Part shown: piece by piece, positions 34,065 through 42,396 of the stretch | How positions within the stretch are numbered: the first letter of the stretch is position 1 | How the letters are laid out: each line of letters opens with the position of its first letter | From: Caproicibacter sp047777415 | GTDB lineage: Bacteria; Bacillota; Clostridia; Oscillospirales; Acutalibacteraceae | Length of the DNA: 64,000 nt | Direction of reading: 5' to 3' | NCBI GenBank assembly: GCA_047777415.1 | Contig: JBKEEO010000002.1 | Span: forward strand, 1,054,001 to 1,118,000 | Made by a program: the position numbers and the translations under genes | The notes under the pieces: model-generated | What the model was told of the DNA's origin: nothing | Database searches by the model: none | What the model saw: only the letters and a program-made list of their open reading frames with translations

Positions 34065-34108
34065 GGTGATGAGGCTCACCATAATGTGTTTGATTGACGG
34101 CTTCTGCT
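34065..34108 (+). ncRNA. Fluoride riboswitch (crcB motif)
   Basis: GGTGATGAGGCTCACC followed by an AT-rich joining region and TGACGGCTTCTGC matches the crcB-motif aptamer layout (GGnGAUGnnG-CnCC and the distal UGAUGgCuCCUaC-like strand). The distal strand overlaps the left arm of the terminator, so fluoride binding would prevent termination. It lies directly upstream of the fluoride channel gene. Confidence 0.9.
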
Positions 34109-34140
34109 TTAGGTTGAGAGCAAAAGTCGTTTTATTTTTT
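34097..34140 (+). terminator. Fluoride riboswitch terminator
   Basis: ACGGCTTCTGC (34097-34107) pairs with GCAAAAGTCGT (34120-34130) with one mismatch, then TTTTATTTTTT. The left arm is shared with the aptamer, giving an on-switch. Confidence 0.85.
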
Positions 34141-34155
34141 GAAAGGCGGTATTCT

Positions 34156-34545
34156 ATGAAGGCGAGCCGGATTTTAATTGTAGGTATGGGCGGATTCTTT
34201 GGAGCAGCTCTAAGATATTTGATTTCCAGCATGGCTGTAAAGCTATGGAGCGATTTCCCACTGGGCACATTGATGGTCAACTTAGCGGGTGGATTTATAA
34301 TGGGCTTTATTATGGAAGCTGCGTCCGGCTCGTGGTCTATTTCAGACGGTATGAAAATCTTTTTGACAACCGGCATGATGGGCGGACTGACAACATTCTC
34401 AACATTCAGCTATGAAACCGTCTCCCTGTTTTCCGAAGAAAACTACTGGATTGGCGGGCTCAACGTTGGTCTAAATTTATGCCTTGCCCTGCTGGCTTGC
34501 TGGGCCGGCAAATCGGTGGCACGAATGCTTTATGGCATCGCATAA
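34156..34545 (+). CDS. crcB: Fluoride ion channel CrcB/Fluc
   Basis: A 129-residue membrane protein with four transmembrane segments. Family motifs present are GGFFGAALRYLIS near residue 12, PLGTLMVNLAGGFIMG near 35 and MGGLTTFSTFSYET near 75, which carries the sodium-site and pore residues. It forms a dual-topology dimer that exports fluoride. AAAGGCGG precedes the ATG at 34156; the open frame further upstream is the riboswitch. The riboswitch pairing confirms the function. Confidence 0.97.
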   Translation: MKASRILIVGMGGFFGAALRYLISSMAVKLWSDFPLGTLMVNLAGGFIMGFIMEAASGSWSISDGMKIFLTTGMMGGLTTFSTFSYETVSLFSEENYWIGGLNVGLNLCLALLACWAGKSVARMLYGIA

Positions 34546-34649
34546 ATTGACTTTTGCTAAATTGGAATTTATAATACAGATTGTCTGAATCTGTCACAAT
34601 TTGTTTTCGCAGCTTTATACTGATTTGAATTAGAAATGGAGCGAGACCT

Positions 34650-35495
34650 TTGGCGAATTTTCAGCATCGGAAGATATTACGAAGACGAATTTTTTATATC
34701 TGTTTATTGGTTATATTTTCAGCAGCAGCGTCTTTTATGGTTTCTTTTTACTTCGATAAAACGGCGAACGCAGACATAACACCTTCCGAGGAATCTGCAG
34801 TTGAATCCGAAACAGAATCAGCGTCAGAATCCGACAACAATACCAGTAGCTCACAGGCTGAACAGGAAAACCCATTACATATGATTCCGGTAGCACACAT
34901 CAGCGGAGAAAATCAATTAAGCACCGGATGTGAACTGGTCAGCGCCATGATGCTTCTGAACCATTACGGTATTTCTACCACTGCGGATCAAATTGTTTCA
35001 CGTACACCAAAAGTTTCCCTGCTTTCTGAAGGCGGCAGTGTTTATGGCATGAGTCCGAATCAGGCATTCATTGGGGATCCGCGCTCGTCCGACGGACTCG
35101 GATGCTATGCCACAGTTCTCACCGCCGTTGTAAATTCCTATTTTTGGGACAACGATGAGAAAGAAGCCGTTAATCTCACCGGAACGGAACTTACACAGTT
35201 GGCACAGGATTATCTATCGAAAGGCTCTCCTGTCATCATTTGGGCAACGGTTGATATGAAAGATCCCACCCCCGGCCCTAGCTGGATACTTGCGGATACA
35301 AATGAAACATTCCAGTGGATTTCAGGCGAACATTGCCTTTTAATGGTGGGATTTGACGAAGAAAGATACTATTTTAATGACCCTTATGATCTTACCGGAG
35401 TAAAAAGCTATTCAAAATCTGTGGTAGAAGAAAGATATCGCCAAATGGGCAAGCAGGCTGTTGCTGTCCGTGATATTGCAGATGCTGCGGCTTAA
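34650..35495 (+). CDS. C39-like cysteine peptidase family protein, membrane-anchored
   Basis: A 281-residue extracytoplasmic protein. A single membrane anchor is near residues 12-32 (FYICLLVIFSAAASFMVSFYF), then a Glu/Ser-rich linker, then a peptidase_C39-like domain from about residue 77. The catalytic Cys is in LSTGCELVSAMMLLNHYG, the His in GEHCLLMVGF and the Asp/Asn in YYFNDPYD. Such proteins are annotated as putative peptidases; a substrate is not known. TTG at 34650 with GGAG upstream is the likely start. DUF523 follows after a short gap. Confidence 0.8.
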   Translation: MANFQHRKILRRRIFYICLLVIFSAAASFMVSFYFDKTANADITPSEESAVESETESASESDNNTSSSQAEQENPLHMIPVAHISGENQLSTGCELVSAMMLLNHYGISTTADQIVSRTPKVSLLSEGGSVYGMSPNQAFIGDPRSSDGLGCYATVLTAVVNSYFWDNDEKEAVNLTGTELTQLAQDYLSKGSPVIIWATVDMKDPTPGPSWILADTNETFQWISGEHCLLMVGFDEERYYFNDPYDLTGVKSYSKSVVEERYRQMGKQAVAVRDIADAAA

Positions 35496-35528
35496 AAACA
35501 TTGTCTGATGAGAAAGGAATATGCAACC

Positions 35529-35984
35529 GTGAATCTGCTTGTCAGTGCTTGTCTTCTTGGCGTAAATTGCCGATACAACGGCACGGGCTGCGCGAATGAC
35601 AAAGTTTTAGAACTGCGAAAACAGCACAATCTGATTCCTGTTTGCCCGGAGCAGCTCGGCGGTCTGCCAACGCCCCGCGACCCTGTGGAGTTAGCAAACG
35701 GCCGTGCGGTCACTTGCAACGGCGCAGACCGTACCATGCAATTTTCATTAGGTGCGCAGGAAACGCTTCGTCTTGCGCGGCTTTTTAACTGCAGCGCCGC
35801 GATACTAAAAACCCGCAGTCCTTCCTGCGGATTCGGAAAAATTTACGATGGAAGCTTTTCGGGTACCTTAACGAACGGAAACGGAATTACTGCAGAAAAG
35901 CTGATACAAGCCAAAATTCCCGTTTATAATGAAGAGAACTGTGACCAAATTCCCAGCGGATCAGTGCTTGATATTCCCAAATAG
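35529..35984 (+). CDS. DUF523 family protein
   Basis: A 151-residue protein of the DUF523 family. Conserved features are LVSACLLGVNCRYNG at the start, CPEQLGGLPTPR near residue 45 and ILKTRSPSCGFGKIYDGSFSG near 100. The conserved Cys residues suggest a metal or iron-sulfur site, but the family has no established role. GTG at 35529 has GAAAGGAAT upstream; an earlier ATG at 35508 has no ribosome-binding site. Confidence 0.85.
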   Translation: MNLLVSACLLGVNCRYNGTGCANDKVLELRKQHNLIPVCPEQLGGLPTPRDPVELANGRAVTCNGADRTMQFSLGAQETLRLARLFNCSAAILKTRSPSCGFGKIYDGSFSGTLTNGNGITAEKLIQAKIPVYNEENCDQIPSGSVLDIPK

Positions 35985-36089
35985 TGAATTTTGGAGCATT
36001 AAATAGTTATTAATTTCAATGAATTCCGATTTAAAATGGACAAACAAAACACAGACCAACTGATTGAAAGTTATAGATAGGAGCAATAG

Positions 36090-36132
36090 TGGCCGGCACT
36101 ACATCTAGTAAGATGCAAATGCCGGCCATTTT
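36090..36132 (+). terminator. Terminator downstream of DUF523
   Basis: Perfect nine-bp stem TGGCCGGCA / TGCCGGCCA with a 21-base loop, then TTTTGAC. Confidence 0.75.
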
Positions 36133-36267
36133 GACTGTTTTTCTCTAAATTATGTAAATGCCTGCTGATTCGGATTTCAATGTCTAACAACAACCAAAAT
36201 GTCTCACGATTCAGAGAGCCTTATACATAGCCATTTCCTGTATCAAAGGTATGTAAAAGTGCAGTGC

Positions 36268-36825
36268 TTACTTTAAATCCAACCTTTTTAAAGCAGGCAA
36301 AGTAATCCGCAGCAATGTGGATGTTGCCGAACCTGTAATCACCGCTGATACCAACAGAACAGGGAAGTAACTCCACAACAAAAGATTGGTGTATAAAAGA
36401 GAAACCACGGCAATCTGCCCAAAATTATGGAATACCGCTCCCACAATGCTAATCATTAGATAGGAGATTTTTTCTCTAAATATTTCCATGCAAAGAATCA
36501 TGACAAGGATGGATAATATCCCACCGCTAAAGCTCAGCAACCCCGCAATAAAACCACGCGTTAAAAACACAAATAATGATTTTAAAACTGCAAGCATTAT
36601 GGCATCCCTTTTGTGCAAAAAGAAAAGCGAATACATGACCACAATATTTGATAATCCCAGTTTAATGCCCGGCACAGGCATGGGAATCGGCACCTGATAT
36701 TCCACAATGGTCATGACCAAAGCCGCGGCAAACAGCAGCGCGGTTAAAACCATCCGTTTAATTGCAGCAGAATCCATCCAGCGGTCCGCTTTATGATTCG
36801 TCTCTGTCTTTTCCTGCTTTAACAT
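36268..36825 (-). CDS. Gx transporter family protein (HepS-like annotation)
   Basis: A 185-residue integral membrane protein with five or six hydrophobic segments and the conserved PIPMPVPGIKLGLSNIVVMYSLF block of the Gx transporter/heptaprenyl diphosphate synthase component I family. Related proteins are often ECF-type substrate-binding membrane subunits. It follows the NusG domain II gene by ten bases on the same strand, a common pairing in Clostridia. A decayed polyprenyl synthase lies immediately upstream of the pair, which fits the family's frequent link to isoprenoid genes. Confidence 0.85.
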   Translation of the reverse strand: MLKQEKTETNHKADRWMDSAAIKRMVLTALLFAAALVMTIVEYQVPIPMPVPGIKLGLSNIVVMYSLFFLHKRDAIMLAVLKSLFVFLTRGFIAGLLSFSGGILSILVMILCMEIFREKISYLMISIVGAVFHNFGQIAVVSLLYTNLLLWSYFPVLLVSAVITGSATSTLLRITLPALKRLDLK

Positions 36826-36835
36826 GTTCCTTTTC

Positions 36836-37225
36836 CTAACCTATTACAATATCGGGGTCATTTGTGTTGCGACCGTCTTTTGCCACAATTTTTATAATAA
36901 TCTGATTGGGCAGGCAGGCTGCACTCTGTCCAACAGTCCGCAGTCTTCCCGCTTTAATGCAGATTTTATCCGGACAATCGGATTCTTCAAAACAGATACT
37001 TCCGTCGCTGAATTGATGAAATACCACATGTTCGTTTTGTGGAATAGAAAATGTGCGGTCTATCTTTTGGGTTAAATCGACGGTTTCCACCAGCTCGGAC
37101 TGATAGTAAATTTCTGCAACTGCGCCGGTCGAACTGTATTTAAACTGATAATACATCCATCCAGCTGCGCTTATAAAGAAAACGCCAAGGAGGATCAAAA
37201 AATCGGTCTTTTTAATAAACTTCAT
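36836..37225 (-). CDS. NusG domain II-containing protein
   Basis: A 129-residue protein with one N-terminal transmembrane anchor (FLILLGVFFISAAGWMYYQF) and an extracytoplasmic NusG domain II-like beta domain. The motif CFEESDCPDKICIKAGRL near residue 85 gives three Cys residues typical of this family. It is not the transcription factor NusG. Co-occurrence with Gx transporter genes suggests a shared envelope or redox task; the role is unknown. GGAGG lies upstream of the ATG. Confidence 0.87.
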   Translation of the reverse strand: MKFIKKTDFLILLGVFFISAAGWMYYQFKYSSTGAVAEIYYQSELVETVDLTQKIDRTFSIPQNEHVVFHQFSDGSICFEESDCPDKICIKAGRLRTVGQSAACLPNQIIIKIVAKDGRNTNDPDIVIG

Positions 37226-37235
37226 TGGTTCCTCC

Positions 37236-37890
37236 AGTTACAATGAGCAGTATCCTCCAATTAGGAACTAGCTTGAAAATAAATTTCTCATAAAAAGCGT
37301 GTAGTGGACGGCTGTGTGCAAGCATATGATTTTTATCATTTCTTGCTGCGGCTTTTTTCAGCCCATAAAATGCTCGGTCTAGAATATTTTGTATTCTGTC
37401 TTTTTTTGCCTGCGTTGCATTCAGCAAATTCAAGTATTGCCGTGCTTTCTCGTAATATCGTTTGGCGACTGAGTGCGTGAATTCAAAATCGGGATAATGC
37501 TTCCGGTTTTCAACAAGCGATGCTCAGCTTCAGTGCAGGGCAAAACAGATAGTTGCCGCAAACGACAGCTGTATGCTTTGCGTAAATTTTTTGCAGGACA
37601 GTATCCCTCTGCGCAAATCTGCGTCGTTAAGCACATCGTCATAAATCAAGTTGCAAGGTGCAAAATCTCCACAGCTGCAGCGAATCGAATTGCATCCGGC
37701 GAAACATATCCCTAGTTGTCGGAACAAGAAAGAACTGTTCGCGTACGTATAAATTTTCTTCTGGAATAAGCCAAATGACGCATGTATTCGTGCAAAGTGG
37801 CTGGCGAGCCAATCAGTGCAGAATTCATTTCACTTTTGACAAGCTTTGCCGCTTCTTCTATTCGAATCAGTTCAGTACTTTTTTTGACTG
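37236..37890 (-). pseudogene. Decayed polyprenyl diphosphate synthase
   Basis: On the minus strand the translation resembles a trans-isoprenyl diphosphate synthase broken by a TAG and at least two frameshifts. Recognisable parts are RFAAAVEILHLAT, then in another frame LIYDDVLNDADLRRG (the first Asp-rich motif), then in a third frame AVVCGNYLFCPALKL, and finally a C-terminal-like VAKRYYEKARQYLNLL. The second Asp-rich motif is missing, so a middle section seems deleted. The gene would have made the isoprenoid chain of a quinone or lipid carrier. It lies directly upstream of the NusG-II/Gx pair on the same strand. Confidence 0.8.
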
Positions 37891-38102
37891 ATCACGATAA
37901 ATAACTGACTCACTAGCTAACATTCAGTACCGTCAATACAGCTATTAATTATAGGATTCGCAATATGAAAAGTCAAGATAAGGTATTGATTTCGTACGAA
38001 CTGCTATTTCATACGATTAATTTCATATCGCGAATTCCCTCAAACACAACCTTAATTTCAATGGATTGTGACGGAAAGCCATACATGCTTTATAAAAAAT
38101 AT
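37891..38102. other. AT-rich stretch without recognised gene
   Basis: It contains the upstream region of the decayed synthase and short inverted repeats (for example ATACGATTAATTTCATATCG), but no reading frame or RNA that could be supported. Confidence 0.4.
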
Positions 38103-38133
38103 GGGACAAGCCGCACATGAATGCGGCTGTCCC
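38103..38133 (-). terminator. Terminator of cspA
   Basis: GGGACA.AGCCGCA / TGCGGCT.GTCCC stem with a six-base loop; on the minus strand it is followed by ATATTTTTT. Confidence 0.85.
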
Positions 38134-38183
38134 GAGTTTAGGGCAAATTGTTTAACGCATAACCCCATAGTTTGGTCTTAGTT

Positions 38184-38396
38184 TTACTCAATCACCGTAA
38201 CATTTGCAGCGCGCTGTTTGCCGTTGCGAGCATCTGTCTCGGTGTCGTAAGAAACTTTCTGACCTTCGGAAAGAGTTTTATATCCATCCGCCTGAATGGC
38301 AGAAAAATGCACGAATACATCTTCCCCACCATCGTCGTTGGAGATAAATCCATAGCCCTTTTCCGCGTTAAACCATTTTACTGTGCCTTTATTCAT
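38184..38396 (-). CDS. cspA: Cold-shock protein
   Basis: A 70-residue single cold-shock domain. RNP1 is KGYGFISND and RNP2 is DVFVHFSAI; GTVKWFNAEKG opens the protein. It binds single-stranded nucleic acid as an RNA chaperone. The ATG at 38396 is eleven bases after GGAGG; an in-frame GTG at 38408 is too close to that site. It has a consensus promoter and a leader of about 125 bases containing a long hairpin. An ISLre2 element is inserted just upstream of the promoter. Confidence 0.95.
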   Translation of the reverse strand: MNKGTVKWFNAEKGYGFISNDDGGEDVFVHFSAIQADGYKTLSEGQKVSYDTETDARNGKQRAANVTVIE

Positions 38397-38442
38397 TTTG
38401 AAAAGCACCTCCGATATTAGTATGTCCTCATGTGAAGCAAAA

Positions 38443-38500
38443 AACTCACATCTTTATACAGGTCATCAAACGTTCAATGACTTACATAAAGATGTGAGTT
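38443..38500 (-). promoter_or_regulatory. Long hairpin in the cspA 5' leader
   Basis: Perfect 15-bp stem AACTCACATCTTTAT / ATAAAGATGTGAGTT, with an inner GGTCAT / ATGACT stem. There is no T-run, so it is not a terminator. The position in the cspA leader suggests a role in RNA stability or temperature-dependent translation. Confidence 0.6.
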
Positions 38501-38527
38501 CCATTGGCACATTTATGAGACGATTTC

Positions 38528-38556
38528 ATTGTAACATACAGCAGTTGATTTGTCAA
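38528..38556 (-). promoter_or_regulatory. Promoter of cspA
   Basis: On the minus strand a perfect TTGACA, 17-base spacer, TACAAT. Confidence 0.9.
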
Positions 38557-39729
38557 ACAGTATTTTCTTTCAGATAGTGTCAAGTTGTTGTAGGATAATT
38601 AAAGTTAAAGGTATCCCCATCTTTTTGATACAAAACCTGCTATATAGCATACCCGCTCTGTTGTATGCCCTTTAATATAGTTAATATTGGAGTTTTTTTG
38701 CCCATATTAAAAACAGGTATGTTATTTAACTTCTCATACGTGGTTTTGCTAAATACTTCCTTGGCCTTCTTAATTGTCTCTTGTTTTATCTTGTATTGTT
38801 GTTTTGCTTTTGTAAAATGATTGGGAGTTATCTTTCCACCATTTTGGCAATAAATCCTTATGTCGGCTATGGCTTTTAGCCCTTTCTTGCTCCAGCCCAT
38901 AGGTCGAGAACTAAATCGGCTGGATAATACATGGCTAATATGACCCTCTGTGCAGCTACCATCTACTCCATCTTTTTTGTATATTGTGATAGCTTTCCAG
39001 TTGTTTTTTATGTAGTTTTTAAATTGATTTATTCTCTCTCGTTTTTTAGGGCTCTGGGCAGTCTGCTTAAGTTCATCCACCAGTTTACTAAATCTTGGCA
39101 AGTCACCTTCGTAAATACTGCTGTATATCGCTTTTCTGTATTGCCATTGCCCTGCTGTAGCTTCAAGTAGTGCTTTGTTTAGATGATATTTGTCTAGGAC
39201 CATTTTGGATTTGGGTAACCATTCTTGGCCGGTCTTTATCCATAAGGCTCCGTCTCCGTGAATATAGATGCGTTTTAGATAGTCTATGTCATATCTATCG
39301 TAAATGTAGTTGGCAACTTTTAGCCATGTTTCTTCAAGGTCCTGGCCAAATCCGTGTATATGGTGGGGGTTTATGCATTCTCCGCGTTTTGCTATTCTTT
39401 TTGTGCCTTCGTATATGGTAATCAGGGGAACTTTTGCATTTTTGCCATCTTGTAGGGCTACATGGTCTTCATCGGCATCTATGTGGAGAAATTGTACTTT
39501 GCGCTTTGGACTTTCAGTTTCTATCTTTAGTTTTTCTTCATTTACTTTTCTTGTTTTGTTCATTACGGTTTGCCTGCTTACAATACCGCCGGTTGCATGT
39601 AGACTGCTTTTTGCATAGGAGTTATCACTAGAGTACTCTACCATATCTGCTGCTACTGCAGTTGATATTCTTTCATAGGGGTCGATTCCTAAGGCTGTAT
39701 CGACTAGGTATATATATGTATCATTTTTC

Positions 39730-41109
39730 GGCTCTATAATAAATGTTGGGGTGTGACGAATAGGCCTGCGAAAAAAGAGCAAAAAAGTAGAGCATATTCG
39801 ATGAAAAAACTTTAAAATGGAGATTACCACACCACCATTTGGGAGGTCATCGATATGCTCTGTACTCATTCTATCGAAAAATTGCTTGGATTAAAAGGGG
39901 TAATCGTAAAAAATGTGAGGCAATTGCCTGATAAAACGGAAATTTTTATTGAGTTACCGAGAAAGCCGCATGTTTGCCCCTGTTGTGGCCATCAAACCAG
40001 CTACGTTCATGATTACCGTTGTCAAACCGTGAAAGACATTCCCGCTTTTGGCAAACATACCTCCCTGATTCTACGAAAGCGCCGATATCGCTGCCATTCT
40101 TGTGGAAAGCGTTTCTTTGAGGATAATTCGTTTTTGCCTAGATATCACCGCATGACAAACCGTTTAGCCGTATATATCATTTCAAAGCTTTCCGACGTGC
40201 GTTCTTTTACCAGTGTAGCATGTGAGGTGAATCTATCTGTTTCAACTATTATCCGTCTTTTCGATTGTATCCATTATGGAAAACCGCAGCAATTACCTGA
40301 AGTTGTATCGATTGATGAGTTTAAAGGCAATACAAGCGGCGAGAAATATCAGTGCATTCTGACCGATCCGGTCAGTCACCGAATTCTTGATATTCTTCCT
40401 GCTCGATACAACCACAAACTGACAGAATATTTCGGCCAGCTTGACCGTTCTAAAACGAAGCATTTCGTCAGCGATATGTGGAGTACATATGCCGGTATTG
40501 CCCAAACATATTTTAAAAATTCCAATTATGTCATTGACAAATATCATTACATTCGCCAAGTATTTTGGGCCTTTGAAGCCGTTCGCAAGGAAGAACAGAA
40601 AAAATTCAGCAAAACCCGAAGAATTCATTTTAAACGCTCCCGAATCTTGCTGAACAAGCGATATCAATTTCTCACTCCTGAGCAAAAGCAACAGGTCGAT
40701 CTTATGCTCTATGCCAGTAACCGTCTGCTGACAGCCTACTCTCTGAAAGAACAGTTTTTCAAAGTCCTTGAATCTTCTGACAGCGTGTCTGCACGGACAG
40801 CGCTATCCCATTGGATTATGGCCGCACAAAACAGTGGCCTTTTGAAATTTGTTGCTTGTGGAAATACTATGGTTCGCTGGTCAAAAGGTATTCTAAATTC
40901 GTTTGATTGTCCTTACACCAATGGTTTTACCGAAGGGGTTAACAACAAGATTAAGGTACTCAAACGCAATGCCTACGGTTATCGTAATTTTCGTCGCTTC
41001 CGCAATCGTATTCTTCACATGTTCCATCATTCAACGAAAAATGGAGCAGCTTAACGCCGCTCCATCCGGTGTTTCCATTTTGGGTTACCCCAACTATTGA
41101 CATAGAGCC
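39730..41109 (+). mobile_element. Complete ISL3-family insertion sequence
   Basis: 1380-bp element with terminal repeats GGCTCTATAATAAATGTTGG (left) and inward GGCTCTATGTCAATAGTTGG (right). A perfect 8-bp target duplication CATTTTTC is at 39722-39729 and 41110-41117. Its first 320 bases are identical to the reverse complement of 1-320. It is inserted in the ISLre2 transposase gene. Confidence 0.96.
39855..41054 (+). CDS. ISL3-family transposase
   Basis: A 399-residue transposase. It has the N-terminal zinc-binding domain (CPCCGH near residue 41 and CHSCGKRFF near 79), a helix-turn-helix (VACEVNLSVSTIIRLFD), and the DDE domain with VVSIDEFKGN, FVSDMWSTYAGIA and the closing NGFTEGVNNKIKVLKRNAYGYRNF. 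It is complete and probably active, given the perfect target duplication and the identical second copy. Confidence 0.96.
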   Translation: MLCTHSIEKLLGLKGVIVKNVRQLPDKTEIFIELPRKPHVCPCCGHQTSYVHDYRCQTVKDIPAFGKHTSLILRKRRYRCHSCGKRFFEDNSFLPRYHRMTNRLAVYIISKLSDVRSFTSVACEVNLSVSTIIRLFDCIHYGKPQQLPEVVSIDEFKGNTSGEKYQCILTDPVSHRILDILPARYNHKLTEYFGQLDRSKTKHFVSDMWSTYAGIAQTYFKNSNYVIDKYHYIRQVFWAFEAVRKEEQKKFSKTRRIHFKRSRILLNKRYQFLTPEQKQQVDLMLYASNRLLTAYSLKEQFFKVLESSDSVSARTALSHWIMAAQNSGLLKFVACGNTMVRWSKGILNSFDCPYTNGFTEGVNNKIKVLKRNAYGYRNFRRFRNRILHMFHHSTKNGAA

Positions 41110-41755
41110 CATTTTTCTTATCGTAAAAGTAGGTCCTGTGGTATGTGAGCACTCCGAACTTTGTAAAGATTTCTCGTTTATCACTATTTCGCTCTACTAC
41201 AATGCCGTTTTTTCTTCGCCATTTCTTATCGGCTTTTATCTCCTTATCAAGGTTTTCCACGTAGATTTTCATCATATTTAGTATGAAGTCAAAGGTGATG
41301 GTCTCTAGTCCGGTTTCTAGTTCTTCTAGTTTGTTTGTATGAGTTTCGCTCATAAAACTTAAGATTTTATTGATGAAATTTTTGCAGTTTTGTATTACAA
41401 TAGTATTCACAAGAGATCCTCCTTTTTAATGGTTTTTTATGGTGATTACATTGTATCAAAAAGTGAGGATCTCTTGTTATTTTTTATCCTGAAAATGTCC
41501 TACAATTATTTTACACTATGTTTCTTTCAAACAAATCACAAAATTTTATCACAAAGAATTCTATTGTTTCTATCCAAAATTTTGCAAGCCTGTACTGTAA
41601 AACTAAGACAGACATGTTCTTTTTAAAGATGATAGATTTAAAAATCAGGCACATTGTTTTGTTAAGCACAGGAGTGTAATTTTTCAGTTTTGCTACATAA
41701 TCATGCCAGAGAAGGAAAAACTGTTTTCAAATCTTAAAACAGGAGCAGCTGATTC

Positions 41756-42295
41756 ATGGTTAACATTATTTTATGCGGAGATGTAAAAGACACATCAGTT
41801 TCGCAAGCTTTGATTTCTGCTCTTTCAACATACGGCGGAGTCATATATTCTGGACCTGAACGGATTTTCCAATGTGGCACCACCCCACAGTATTTGCTCT
41901 ATGAATATCAAACTCTGCCGCAAATTGGATTAGAAAAAGGTGTGGTATTGTTTAAAAACAGTATGCTGCCGCAAAAACCAGTTTCTTTTCCTTCAAACTT
42001 TTTATATGTTCTGGAGACAAAAAATGTTCGTGCGGCCGCACTGCTGAAAGATTCGGGTGTTACTGTAGTCACATGCGGTACAAGTTCCAAGGAAACGCTC
42101 AGCATTGCCGGTCTTGAGGAGGACACAGCTGTTTTAAGTTTGCAAAGAACATTGAAAACACTCGAAGGGAAAATGGTGGAACCGCATGATTTTACCGTAA
42201 AATTCTCCGGTTCGCGCAGTCCGCATCAATTGTTATCGGTGTGCGCCGTCCTGCTGATCGCCGGGGAAGACTCACTGAAAGGTTATCAGATTTGA
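41756..42295 (+). CDS. Hypothetical protein
   Basis: A 179-residue soluble protein that I do not recognise. It has alternating hydrophobic strands (NIILCGDV, GVVLFKNSML, VTVVTCGTSS) suggesting an alpha/beta fold with a nucleotide- or sugar-binding look, and a Cys-containing FQCGTTPQYLLYEYQT segment. GGAG precedes the ATG at good distance, so the gene is probably real. It lies upstream of a spore-protein gene on the same strand, but the gap makes an operon uncertain. Confidence 0.65.
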   Translation: MVNIILCGDVKDTSVSQALISALSTYGGVIYSGPERIFQCGTTPQYLLYEYQTLPQIGLEKGVVLFKNSMLPQKPVSFPSNFLYVLETKNVRAAALLKDSGVTVVTCGTSSKETLSIAGLEEDTAVLSLQRTLKTLEGKMVEPHDFTVKFSGSRSPHQLLSVCAVLLIAGEDSLKGYQI

Positions 42296-42396
42296 ATTGA
42301 AAAAATTAACATTCATAAAAGTGAGTCTGAAACGCAAAATAGTAAAGCAAACGCAAGGGAAATGAAATCAAACAAACTTTTAAGGAGTGTTGATTT

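Larger units (their letters stand above)
38640..41410 (-). pseudogene. ISLre2-family (UPF0236) transposase split by ISL3 insertion
   Basis: The N-terminal part is encoded at 41118-41410 and the C-terminal part at 38640-39729. Removing the ISL3 element and one duplication joins them in frame at FYDKKN-DTYIYLVD, giving a transposase of about 465 residues, normal for the family. The N-terminal piece now ends in ISL3 sequence, and the C-terminal piece can be read from an ATG inside the ISL3 end. Core features are HIDADEDHVAL and YIHGDGALWIKTG. Confidence 0.92.
38573..41520 (-). mobile_element. ISLre2-family element interrupted by an ISL3 element
   Basis: The outer element has related ends (left GATAGTGTCAAGTTGTTGTAGG, right inward CATAGTGTAAAATAATTGTAGG) and is flanked by a perfect 9-bp direct repeat TTTCTTTCA at 38564-38572 and 41521-41529. 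Without the inner element it is about 1560 bp, as expected for ISLre2. Its transposase is split, so it cannot move by itself. Confidence 0.92.

Noticed and set aside
34063..34155. N-terminal extension of CrcB
   Set aside because: It is the fluoride riboswitch and terminator; CrcB proteins start at the chosen ATG.
38640..39869. A 409-codon native transposase gene
   Set aside because: Its first 47 codons belong to the ISL3 end; target duplications show it is the C-terminal fragment of an interrupted ISLre2 transposase.
1..41109. Composite transposon bounded by the two ISL3 copies
   Set aside because: The 39-kb interior is ordinary chromosomal housekeeping sequence and the right copy is nested in another IS; independent insertions are simpler.
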